This document shows positions 1 to 7,146 of a stretch of 17,877 nucleotides of DNA, piece by piece. This stretch comes from an uncultured Bacilli bacterium (GTDB taxonomy: Bacteria; Bacillota_I; Bacilli_A; RF39; UBA660): NCBI GenBank assembly GCA_934177995.1, contig CAKPPW010000027.1, forward strand, positions 1 to 17,877. Direction: 5' to 3'. A model generated the notes under the pieces. It made no database searches. It saw only the letters and a list, made by a program, of their open reading frames with translations, and was not told the origin of the DNA. The stretch's first letter is position 1, and each line of letters begins with the position of its first letter. Both the position numbers and the translations under genes were made by a program.

Positions 1-79
1 AAAACAAAAATATAAATAGAAAGGGATCAATTAATAAGAAATTAATTAATATTTCTATAGATTGATTATACGTGATAAT

Positions 80-1348
80 ATGCAATATACAAAAAAAGAT
101 TTAGGTTCTTATAATTTACACTTTATTAAGACTAATAACTATAAAACTATAACTGTAAAGATTTACTTTAGAGAAAGAATAGATAAAAATATAGTTACTA
201 AAAGAAACTTTCTAAATGATATGCTATTTTTATCTTGTAAAGATTATCCTACTAGAAGAGAGATGACTTTAAAAGCCCAGGATTTATATGCTGCTACAGT
301 TAATTGTAGATCTAGAAGATTAGGTAATTACTTTGATACAGTATATACCTTAAAAGTATTAAATGATAAATATACAGAAGAGGGAAACTTTAAAGAGTGT
401 CTTTCTTTCTTCTCGTCTATTTTATTAAATCCTAATGTTATAGATAATGCTTTTACGGAAAATGATTTTAAAGTAGTATACTCAAGGATGAAGTCTAATA
501 TTGAAAGTTTAGAAGATGATAAAGCAAGATATGCTACTGTTAGACTGTTAGATGAAATAGATAAAGATAGTAGTGTCTCTATTAGACAGGTAGGATATTT
601 AGAAGACTTAGAAAAGATTACTAAAGAAAATTTATATGACTATTACTTATATATGATTAATCATGACTTGATTGATATATTTGTATTAGGGGATATAGAT
701 GTAGATAGTGTTAAAGAAATGGTAGAAGATACCTTTAATATTAATACTTTTAAAAAGAAAAATGATGATTTACATTTAAATGTATGTGAAAGAAAGAAAA
801 CTAAGTATGTAGAAGAATTAGTAGATGCAAAACAAAGTCAGTTAGCAATAGCCTTATCTTTAAAAGATTTAACTTTATATGAAAGAAATTATCCATTAAC
901 ACTATATAATATAATACTTGGTGGGGGAGAAAACTCTTTACTATTTCAAGAGGTTAGGGAGAAATCTTCTCTTGCTTACTATATAGGAAGTAGTCCTAAT
1001 AAGTGTGATGATTTAATACTAATTAGATCAGGTGTAACACCTAATAAAGAAGATAAGGCTTTAGACCTTATTAAAAAACAAATTAAAAAATTAAAGAAGG
1101 GTGACTTTACGGATAGTGATATAGTAAAAGCAAAAGAGTATTTTACTACTGCTTTAGATGATATGTTAGAAAGTCCCCTTGAGATAATTGATTGTTACTA
1201 TATGATGGAAGTCTTAGGAGTAGATGACTTTAAGACTAAAAGAGAAAAGATGTTAATGGTAACAAAAGAGGAGATACTAGCTGTAGCTAATAAAGTTTCT
1301 ATTCATACAGTATTTTGTTTAAAGGGGGTAAATAATGAAGAAAATTGA
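80..1348 (+). CDS. yfmF: M16-family peptidase-like protein, YfmF type (inactive-type partner)
   Basis: About 422 aa. The overall plan is that of an M16 (pitrilysin/insulinase) protein of the YfmF group. It has the N-terminal KTITVKIYF strand, the YPTRREM...LYAATV segment and, near residue 300, the family motif VREKSSLAYYIGSS. The zinc-binding HxxEH motif is absent, as expected for the non-catalytic subunit of a YfmF/YfmH pair. In Bacillus subtilis the equivalents are called ymfF/ymfH, and database naming links them to the 5-aminopentanol modification of elongation factor P; that role is family knowledge only. I chose the ATG at 80, which has GTGAT just upstream and fits the family N-terminus. 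A TTG at 62 would add six residues. The 3' end overlaps the next gene by 14 bp, so the two are translationally coupled and probably act together. Confidence 0.85.
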   Translation: MQYTKKDLGSYNLHFIKTNNYKTITVKIYFRERIDKNIVTKRNFLNDMLFLSCKDYPTRREMTLKAQDLYAATVNCRSRRLGNYFDTVYTLKVLNDKYTEEGNFKECLSFFSSILLNPNVIDNAFTENDFKVVYSRMKSNIESLEDDKARYATVRLLDEIDKDSSVSIRQVGYLEDLEKITKENLYDYYLYMINHDLIDIFVLGDIDVDSVKEMVEDTFNINTFKKKNDDLHLNVCERKKTKYVEELVDAKQSQLAIALSLKDLTLYERNYPLTLYNIILGGGENSLLFQEVREKSSLAYYIGSSPNKCDDLILIRSGVTPNKEDKALDLIKKQIKKLKKGDFTDSDIVKAKEYFTTALDDMLESPLEIIDCYYMMEVLGVDDFKTKREKMLMVTKEEILAVANKVSIHTVFCLKGVNNEEN

Positions 1349-2627
1349 GATAAAAGGAACTGATACTTATTACTATAGAGAAAAGCTTGCTAATGGGTTA
1401 GATGTTATTTTATTACCAGATGATAATTCTAAGAAGAAAAACTATTTTATTAACTTTGGTACTTATTATGGAGCTTTAACTAATAGTTTTGAACCAGTTG
1501 GTAAAAAGAAAATGGTTGATTTTCCGCATGGAATAGCTCACTTCCTAGAACATAAATGTTTTGAGATGGAAAAAGATCCTGCTCCTTTTGAATTTTATGC
1601 TTCAACTGGAAGTTATGTAAATGCTTTTACTAATTATGATACAACTTGTTATGTCGTATCTGGTAATAAGAAGTTTAAGGAAAACTTAGAAGAGTTGTTA
1701 AACTTTGTCTTAACGCCTTATTTTACTGATGATAATGTCTTAAAAGAACAAGGAATCATTACAGAGGAGATACATATGCGGGAAGATGATCCTGATTATC
1801 AAACGTTTTATACTCTAGCTAATAACTTGTATCATGAATATCCTTTGAAATACCCAGTAGCAGGGAAAGATACAGATATTAAAAATATTACTAAGGAATT
1901 ATTATATGACTGCTATAATACTTTTTATAGACCAGAGAATATGTTTTTAGTAATAGGAGGAGTATTTAATGTGGATGAAGTTATTCCTCTTGTTAATAGC
2001 AAGTTTAATAAATTAGGTTTTACTAAAGAAAATAGTAAAGTAAAAAAGAAAGTAATTCATGAAAAAATAGAAGTAGCAAAAGAAGAAGAAACTATCGTAA
2101 AAGATGTTAAAAGAGAAAAGTTGTGTATTGGTTATAAAATGAAACGTGATAGTTTTCCTATTAAAGAGGATATGATACTAGACTTATACTTAAATATGCT
2201 TTTATCTATTAATTTTGGAAATACTTCTATCTTTCAAGAAAAAGTTAGAAATAATAATTTAGCTATGGCTGATGGTTATAGTTTTGATAAAGCAGGAGAT
2301 ATTTTAACCTTTATAGTAGAAGCTGATGTTTTAGATGAAGATGGTTATCTAGCCTTATTAAATGAAAAGTTAAATAACTTAGTAGTAGATGTTAAAGATT
2401 TAGAAAGAATTAAAAAGGTGTGGATATCTTCCGAAGTGATGAAGACAGATTATAAAGAAGCAATGGTTAATAGTATTGTAACTGATCTTAATTTATATCA
2501 TGACTTTTGTGATCACTATATTGATCTTATTAGGGACATGAATATAGAGACAATGAATAAAGTTATTAAATGTTTAAGTTTTAAGAATAAAGCTTTAGTT
2601 AGAATGATTAGTAAGAAAGATGAATAG
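1335..2627 (+). CDS. yfmH: M16-family zinc metallopeptidase, YfmH type
   Basis: 430 aa. The inverted zinc motif HFLEH is at residues 69-73 (H69, E72, H73). A downstream glutamate in GIITEEIHM (E144 by alignment with other M16 proteins, or E145) would be the third ligand. The following DDPDY is typical of the family. This is therefore the catalytic-type subunit, while the upstream gene lacks these residues. The start ATG lies inside the end of yfmF and is preceded by AAGGGGG, which indicates coupled expression. Length is normal for one full M16 protein of two domains. There is no signal peptide, so it is probably cytoplasmic. Peptidase activity is inferred from the intact motif; the EF-P modification link is known only from the family. 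A terminator hairpin overlaps the stop codon. Confidence 0.9.
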   Translation: MKKIEIKGTDTYYYREKLANGLDVILLPDDNSKKKNYFINFGTYYGALTNSFEPVGKKKMVDFPHGIAHFLEHKCFEMEKDPAPFEFYASTGSYVNAFTNYDTTCYVVSGNKKFKENLEELLNFVLTPYFTDDNVLKEQGIITEEIHMREDDPDYQTFYTLANNLYHEYPLKYPVAGKDTDIKNITKELLYDCYNTFYRPENMFLVIGGVFNVDEVIPLVNSKFNKLGFTKENSKVKKKVIHEKIEVAKEEETIVKDVKREKLCIGYKMKRDSFPIKEDMILDLYLNMLLSINFGNTSIFQEKVRNNNLAMADGYSFDKAGDILTFIVEADVLDEDGYLALLNEKLNNLVVDVKDLERIKKVWISSEVMKTDYKEAMVNSIVTDLNLYHDFCDHYIDLIRDMNIETMNKVIKCLSFKNKALVRMISKKDE

Positions 2628-2638
2628 TCTTTCTTTTT
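2613..2638 (+). terminator. Intrinsic terminator of yfmF-yfmH
   Basis: AAGAAAGA (2613-2620) pairs with TCTTTCTT (2628-2635) across a 7-nt loop and runs into a T-rich tail. The left arm is coding sequence, and the TAG stop codon (2625-2627) lies in the loop. The stem is A/T-rich and so moderately weak. Confidence 0.6.
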
Positions 2639-2681
2639 CTATATATAAGGAAAGTGCGTTTAGATTATTGCTGAAAGAAAA

Positions 2682-2713
2682 GTGGGTTCATTAAAACTAA
2701 ACCCACCACGAAA
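2682..2713. repeat. Stem-loop plus ACCACGAAA box, possible relic left end of an IS605-type element
   Basis: GTGGGTT (2682-2688) pairs with AACCCAC (2700-2706) across an 11-nt loop. No T tract follows, so it is not a terminator. The sequence right after the stem, ACCACGAAA, recurs at 3942-3950 beside the left-end hairpin of the intact-ended IS element, and a degraded tnpB start lies 110 bp downstream. This points to the left end of an older related insertion. The shared box is short, so confidence is limited. Confidence 0.35.
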
Positions 2714-2767
2714 AGATTAAAGCAAAACTTCAATAATAGTAAAGTTATAAAAAGTTTTAAATAGTTA

Positions 2768-2796
2768 TTGCAAACATTTGTTTTATATGATACACT
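2768..2796 (+). promoter_or_regulatory. Candidate promoter upstream of tnpB relic and kinase gene
   Basis: TTGCAA (2768-2773), a 17-nt spacer and TACACT (2791-2796) match the sigma-A pattern at 4/6 for each box. An AGGTGG Shine-Dalgarno lies just before the ATG at 2824. If active, it would transcribe the relic and then the kinase-like gene at 2981. Confidence 0.35.
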
Positions 2797-2823
2797 ATGT
2801 TCTAATGAATTTGAGGTGGTCAT

Positions 2824-2978
2824 ATGAAAGTACTTAAAGGATATGTTTTAGACTTTATCTAAATGTAGAGCAAAAAACTTTAATAAATAAAACTAGCCAT
2901 TTTAAAGAGCAAATAAAATGTGATGATGTAGTTAGAAAAATCGATAAAGATATGAATAGATTGGAGTTAAGAAAATAA
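2824..2978 (+). pseudogene. Degraded tnpB N-terminal fragment
   Basis: The ATG at 2824 follows a good AGGTGGT ribosome site and encodes MKVLKGYVLDFI before a stop. In the next frame the sequence continues LNVEQKTLINKTSHF. Joined across a one-base shift near 2850-2858, this reads like the start of an IS605/IS607-type TnpB (KGYxxxLYxNxEQxxLINKT). After about 27 residues the similarity fades, and the shifted frame runs to a TAA at 2976-2978. The fragment is far too short for TnpB (usually about 350-450 aa). The most economical reading is a decayed, internally deleted insertion of a TnpB lineage different from the one at 4045. Recognition rests on a short N-terminal motif only. Confidence 0.45.
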
Positions 2979-2980
2979 CT

Positions 2981-3784
2981 ATGGAACAAATAAAGTTAAA
3001 TGATATTAATTTTCACTCTTTACAAAAATTAAAACATCAAGGAACAAAAGCTACGCTATATAGAGATGGAAATGTATGTTTTAAAATTTTAGATGGACTA
3101 TATGACGATGAAAAAGAATTGTTGTATAAAAAACTTCTTGATATGGATGGAATAAGAATAAACAATGTATTATTACCAAAAAAATTGATTGTCAAAGGGG
3201 AAAAATTGCAAGGATATACTATGGATTATTTTCATAATTCAATACCATTATCCGATAAATTTTCAGTTAGATATGTAGATAGTAAAAAATTATTTGATTA
3301 TGCTTTAAAAGCTAGTAAAACATTAAGAACAATTCATAGTAATAATATAATATGTCAAGATTTAAGCTTCGAAAACATCCTAGTTAATGATAATGGAAAT
3401 GTAGCATTTTGTGATTTAGACGGATGTAGTTACGATAAACATATATCACCATTTATATCTATATTAATGAAGAGATTTTTTATTGATTACAGGGATGAAA
3501 AAATTCTATTGTCACCTAATTTAGATAGAATATCAATGTTTATTTCATTTTATTATTTAATATATGCTAAAGAAATTCAATATTTAACTAAAAAACAATA
3601 TCATAAATTATCTGATAAAATAACAACTCTTGAAAATGCAAAAATGTATGCAAATATGTTAGTTGATAGAAATAATCCTATTGGTCAAGTTCCGTATTTA
3701 GATGAATTAATAGATTTAAATGATGATTGTATTTATGATAGATATAAACAATTAAGTTTGGTTAGAAGATTTTTGAAAAGATAA
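2981..3784 (+). CDS. Small eukaryotic-like protein-kinase-fold protein
   Basis: 267 aa. A minimal protein-kinase fold can be followed. K35 in CFKIL is the VAIK-type lysine. The acidic helix around E44/E46 is a candidate alpha-C, and GYTMDYF (78-84) is the hinge region. IICQDLSFENIL (123-134) is a catalytic loop with D127 and N132, with Cys-Gln replacing His-Arg of HRD. CDLDG (144-148) is a DFG-like motif with D145. Key catalytic residues are thus retained, so phosphotransfer is possible, but the substrate is unknown. There is no transmembrane segment or sensor domain. The glycine loop is poor (HQGTKATLYRDG). The ribosome site is weak (GGAG about 14 nt upstream). The gene sits between a tnpB relic and an IS605-type element and may have arrived with them. 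It could instead be an antibiotic- or sugar-kinase-like relative of the same fold. Confidence 0.65.
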   Translation: MEQIKLNDINFHSLQKLKHQGTKATLYRDGNVCFKILDGLYDDEKELLYKKLLDMDGIRINNVLLPKKLIVKGEKLQGYTMDYFHNSIPLSDKFSVRYVDSKKLFDYALKASKTLRTIHSNNIICQDLSFENILVNDNGNVAFCDLDGCSYDKHISPFISILMKRFFIDYRDEKILLSPNLDRISMFISFYYLIYAKEIQYLTKKQYHKLSDKITTLENAKMYANMLVDRNNPIGQVPYLDELIDLNDDCIYDRYKQLSLVRRFLKR

Positions 3785-3900
3785 GTGAGAAAAGAAACTG
3801 TTAAATGGTTTAAAAAAATTTTTCTAAAATACAATTGTTATTTAATAAAGAACTAGCAGAAGAAAAGAAAGTACCTTTTGATAATGGACTTTATAACTTA
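3785..3900. other. Non-coding stretch with a short open remnant
   Basis: This AT-rich spacer lies between the kinase-like gene and the IS left end. One plus-strand frame is open from about 3817 to 3922 and would read ELAEEKKVPFDNGLYNLER, but it has no start codon and runs into the IS end hairpin. It may be the stump of a gene interrupted by the element or chance. I recognise no family in it. Confidence 0.25.
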
Positions 3901-3911
3901 GAGCGTAAAAC

Positions 3912-3931
3912 CCACTACCTTTAGGCGGTGG
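3912..3931. repeat. IS left-end subterminal hairpin
   Basis: CCAC (3912-3915) pairs with GTGG (3928-3931) and CC (3918-3919) with GG (3924-3925), with a T-G wobble and one A-C mismatch between them. Its loop sequence CCTTTAGG is identical to that of the right-end hairpin. Confidence 0.6.
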
Positions 3932-4044
3932 AATGTAAGTGACCACGAAATATATATTATACTGATAATTTTATTCCTTGGTAAAATGATCAGAATAATA
4001 ATACATAGGGAATTTCTCTAAATCTGACGAAGGAGGGACAATAC

Positions 4045-5294
4045 ATGTATCTTACTGTAAAACAGCAGATAAAACATCTGTCTAAGGAAGATTACAAATC
4101 AATTAAGGAACTTTGCTATATAGCTAAAAATCTTACTAACGAAGCCATATATAATGTTCGGCAGTATTACTTTACAGAGGATAAATTCTTGAAGTATGAG
4201 AAGAACTATACGCTTCTTAAAAGCAGTCCTAATTACAAAGAATTAAACTCAAATATGGCCCAACAAATACTTAAAGAGGTTGATGGTAGTTTTAAATCAT
4301 TCTTTGGTTTGATAAAACTTGCAAAACAAGGTAAATATTCCTTTAAGGATTGTAAGTTGCCACGTTATCTTCCAAAAGACGGATATACAACACTTGTCAT
4401 AGGTTTTGTGAGACTTAATGGAAATAAGTTAATACTTCCATTTTCAAACAACTTTAAAAAAACGCATAAGGTTGTGGAGATTACCATTCCACCTGTATTA
4501 CTTGATAAGAAAGTTAAAGAGATTCGCATTTTACCAAAGGCAAATGCAAGGTACTTTGAGATTCAGTATATATATGAAACTGAATGTATTCGAAGAAATC
4601 TAAACACACAAAATGCACTTGCATTAGACCTTGGTGTAAATAATCTTGTAACGGCGGTATCAAGTACTGGTAAGTCATTCATTGTTGATGGAAGAAGGCT
4701 TAAATCCATAAATCAGTGGTTTAACAAAGAAAATGCTCGTTTGCAATCTATTAAGGATAAGCAGCACTTTGGTAAAAAGCCTACTAACAGGCAAAAAGCT
4801 ATGCCAGGAACTGCAACAATAAGGTTAATGATTATATGAACAAAGCAGCTCGTATGATTATAGATTACTGTATTAATAATGATATAGGCACTCTTATAGC
4901 AGGCTACAATGTGACTTTCCAAAAAAGCAGTCATATCGGTAAGCAAAATAATCAAAACTTTGTAAATATACCATACGGCCGCCTTAGAGATAAGTTGGCA
5001 TATATGTGTGAACTTAATGGTATCACTTATGTAGAACAGGAAGAATCTTACACTTCAAAAGCAAGTTTTTGGGATAGAGATAACATTCCTGTCTATAATA
5101 ACGATAATCCTAAAGAATATGAATTTAGCGGTAATCGAGTACATCGTGGTCTATACGAAACGGCAAATGGTAAAACATTCAATGCAGATATAAATGGTGC
5201 GTTGAATATTATGCGTAAAAGTAGCGTTGTGGATATGAATATCCTATACGGTAGGGGCGAAGTGGACACGCCCATAAGAATAAGGATTGCCTAA
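4045..5294 (+). pseudogene. tnpB: tnpB, RNA-guided nuclease gene broken by a one-base frameshift
   Basis: The ATG at 4045 follows a strong AAGGAGGG site. The first frame ends at 4839. The rest of the protein continues in another frame from about 4803 (KVNDYMNKAARMIIDY) to the stop at 5292-5294. Restoring one base at 4801-4803 gives a single TnpB of roughly 415 aa. RuvC-I is ALDLGVNNL with D195. RuvC-III is FNADINGALNIM near the C-terminus, with its Asp in NADIN. At the usual RuvC-II position the sequence reads TLIAGYN with no glutamate; the likely substitute is in VEQEESYTSKASF. The CxxC zinc ribbon of classical TnpB is absent, and both traits fit a TnpB branch with a rearranged active site. 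As read, the product is truncated before RuvC-II and III and so would be inactive. A sequencing indel is an alternative to true decay. Confidence 0.8.
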
Positions 5295-5384
5295 TTGCTT
5301 AGGTGGAAACTTAAATATCAAACTTCTTAAATAGGAGCGTTAGCTCCTTAGAAGCCCATTACCTTTAGGCAATGGGTAGTTCAC
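5284..5384 (+). ncRNA. Candidate omega-RNA scaffold at the IS right end
   Basis: TnpB elements encode a guide RNA whose 3' scaffold is the right end of the element and whose guide is the adjacent flank. Three consecutive stems are visible here: CCTAA/TTAGG (5290-5294/5299-5303), AGGAGC/GCTCCT (5333-5338/5343-5348, loop GTTA) and CCCATT/AATGGG (5355-5360/5371-5376), the last followed by TAGTTCAC. The guide would start at 5385 (ATTTTACCGATAACAGCACT). The 5' end probably lies inside tnpB and cannot be placed by eye. The element may no longer make a functional TnpB, but the RNA itself looks intact. Confidence 0.6.
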
Positions 5385-5421
5385 ATTTTACCGATAACAG
5401 CACTTAAACCATAAAAAATTA

Positions 5422-5450
5422 TTGCTATTTAAATAAATTTAATGTATTCT
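5422..5450 (+). promoter_or_regulatory. Candidate serpin promoter
   Basis: TTGCTA (5422-5427), a 17-nt spacer and TATTCT (5445-5450) lie 23 bp upstream of the serpin start. Each box matches 4/6. It lies just outside the IS right end, so the insertion did not remove it. Confidence 0.4.
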
Positions 5451-5473
5451 CTAAGTAAGGATGGGAGATTTAT

Positions 5474-7024
5474 ATGAAAAAGAAAAGAAAAATTGTTTTT
5501 GTTGTAATACTAGTACTGATTATTATGGGAGGAGCTTTTGGTTATAGTTATCTTAATAAGAATAAAAAGAAAAATACTACTATAAAAAATGATAATAAGG
5601 AATATTATTCAGCTTATAAGATGTCATCTAATGGTCTAGAAGAGTTTGACTTATCATTTCTAAAACTTGAAAATAATAAAAAGAATATGTTATATAGTCC
5701 ACTATCTATAAAATATGCTTTATCAATGTTAAGTAGTGGAGCAAGTGGTAGTAGTAAAAAAGAAATAGATGCTGTTATTGGAGATTATAAATCTAAGAAA
5801 TATATAAATAGTGAAAATATGTCTTTTGCTAATGCTATGTTTATTAAAGATAAGTTTAAAGAACAGGTAAAGAAAAGTTATACAGATAAACTAAGTAAAG
5901 ATTATGATGCTTCTGTTATCTATGACTCTTTTGAAACACCAGATAATCTAAATAAATGGGTAAGTGATAAGACTTTTGGTTTAATTAATAATATGTTTGA
6001 TAAAAAAGTTGCTTATCATAACTTCTACTTAGTAAATGCTCTTGCTATTGATATGGAATGGAATAAATGGTTACAAGCTACTTGGGAAAATTATAAAGAA
6101 ATGTATCATGTTGCTTATAATCATGAAAAATATAGTGATTATATAGATTTAATTGAAGAAGATAATTATCCAAGTCTTCAGTTTAATAATAATAGTATGA
6201 TAGCTAAATCAGTTAAGATAGGAGCATCTATTAATAATTATGATATTATTAAAGACTTAGGAGAAGATAACATTCGTAAGCTTATAACAAGTGAATATCA
6301 AGAGTTTATTGATAATGATGGATGTGGTATTAGAACTAGTGGTAATACTAATAGTGATGATTTAGATGTTAATAAATATGTAGATAAATTTATTAATGAG
6401 TTAAAGGAAAACTATCATAGAGTAGATACTTCAACTGATTTTATGTTACATACTGATGATAAAGTAAAAGCTTTTGCTAAAGATTTAAAGACTTATAATG
6501 GTACTACTTTACAGTATGTAGCTATTATGCCTTTACAAGAAGAGTTAGATAGTTATATAAAAGAGTTAGATAGTTCTGATATAAATAGTATTATTAAGAA
6601 TTTAAAAGAGATAAAAAGTGAAAACTTTACGGATGGTAAAGTAATTAAAATTACTGGTAATATACCGTTATTTAACTTTGATTATCAACTAAAATTAAAA
6701 GATGATTTAAAAAGTCTTGGTATCACTTCAGTATTTAATGAGAAAAAGGCAGATTTATCTAATATGGTTACAGGTCAAAACTATATAGATTCAGCAGAAC
6801 ATAAAGCTAATATAGAGTTTTCTAATGAAGGAATAAAAGCAGCAGCAGTAACATCAACTGGAGGTATGGGAGCAGCTGGTTGTGGTTATGAACATTTATT
6901 TGATGTTCCAGTAGAAGAAGTTAATATCACTTTTGATAAACCATATTTATTCTTAATAAGAGATAAAAATAGTGGAGAGGTTTGGTTTGTGGGATCAGTT
7001 TATGAACCAACTAAAAATAATTAG
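5474..7024 (+). CDS. Membrane-anchored serpin (serine/cysteine protease inhibitor)
   Basis: 516 aa. A basic N-terminus and one hydrophobic segment (about 7-27) should anchor it outside the cell; no cleavage site or lipobox is evident. Serpin landmarks follow in order: NMLYSPLSIKYALSMLSSGA (71-90), SFANAMFIKD (117-126), KWVSDKTFGLINNMF (161-175), YLVNALAIDMEW (185-196), HKANIEFSNEGIKAAAVT (443-460) and FDKPYLFLIRD (487-497). The reactive-loop hinge has Gly at P15 and small residues at P12-P10, the pattern of inhibitory serpins, though P14 is Ile rather than Thr. The candidate scissile region, GGMGAAG, is rich in small residues and would suit an elastase-like target (inference). The protein is well over 100 residues longer than a minimal serpin, partly from an insertion around 215-330. 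The ribosome site is GGGAG with normal spacing, and the gene is monocistronic. Confidence 0.9.
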   Translation: MKKKRKIVFVVILVLIIMGGAFGYSYLNKNKKKNTTIKNDNKEYYSAYKMSSNGLEEFDLSFLKLENNKKNMLYSPLSIKYALSMLSSGASGSSKKEIDAVIGDYKSKKYINSENMSFANAMFIKDKFKEQVKKSYTDKLSKDYDASVIYDSFETPDNLNKWVSDKTFGLINNMFDKKVAYHNFYLVNALAIDMEWNKWLQATWENYKEMYHVAYNHEKYSDYIDLIEEDNYPSLQFNNNSMIAKSVKIGASINNYDIIKDLGEDNIRKLITSEYQEFIDNDGCGIRTSGNTNSDDLDVNKYVDKFINELKENYHRVDTSTDFMLHTDDKVKAFAKDLKTYNGTTLQYVAIMPLQEELDSYIKELDSSDINSIIKNLKEIKSENFTDGKVIKITGNIPLFNFDYQLKLKDDLKSLGITSVFNEKKADLSNMVTGQNYIDSAEHKANIEFSNEGIKAAAVTSTGGMGAAGCGYEHLFDVPVEEVNITFDKPYLFLIRDKNSGEVWFVGSVYEPTKNN

Positions 7025-7051
7025 ACATGTATCGTTTATTATACAACACAT

Positions 7052-7071
7052 AAAGGGCTTTTGCCCTTTTT
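7052..7071 (+). terminator. Serpin terminator
   Basis: AAAGGGC (7052-7058) pairs with GCCCTTT (7063-7069) around a TTTT loop, with further Ts after the stem. It is a compact intrinsic terminator 28 bp after the serpin stop codon. Confidence 0.85.
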
Positions 7072-7090
7072 CTATTCTGTCAAAATTAGT

Positions 7091-7119
7091 TTGACAATGT
7101 TAAAAAAAACAATTATAAT
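7091..7119 (+). promoter_or_regulatory. Perfect sigma-A consensus promoter
   Basis: TTGACA (7091-7096), exactly 17 nt, then TATAAT (7114-7119). All twelve bases match consensus. The start codon of the next gene is 28 bp downstream, so the leader is short. Confidence 0.85.
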
Positions 7120-7146
7120 ATTAAGAAAAACTTTGGAGGGATTACT

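Larger units (their letters stand above)
3901..5384 (+). mobile_element. IS605/IS1341-type element carrying tnpB only
   Basis: The element has a left-end hairpin (3912-3931), one tnpB gene and a matching right-end hairpin (5355-5376). Both hairpins share the core ACCTTTAGGC between paired C/G arms, which is the subterminal structure expected of IS200/IS605 elements. There is no target-site duplication and no terminal inverted repeat, as is normal for this single-strand transposition type. No tnpA (Y1 transposase) is present, so movement would need a transposase in trans. Codon and base use inside tnpB is visibly less AT-biased than in the surrounding genes, consistent with transfer. The exact left boundary is uncertain by several bases. 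The right boundary is placed after TTCAC (5380-5384). Confidence 0.75.

Noticed and set aside
62..79. TTG start giving six more residues for yfmF
   Set aside because: The ATG at 80 has GTGAT at suitable spacing and matches the usual N-terminus of the family; no Shine-Dalgarno serves the TTG at normal distance.
2682..2706. Second terminator after yfmH
   Set aside because: The stem is convincing but is followed by CACGAAAAG with no T tract on either strand.
4713..4955. Minus-strand open frame of 80 codons with hydrophobic residues
   Set aside because: It lies across the tnpB coding sequence, has no ribosome site and encodes no recognisable protein.
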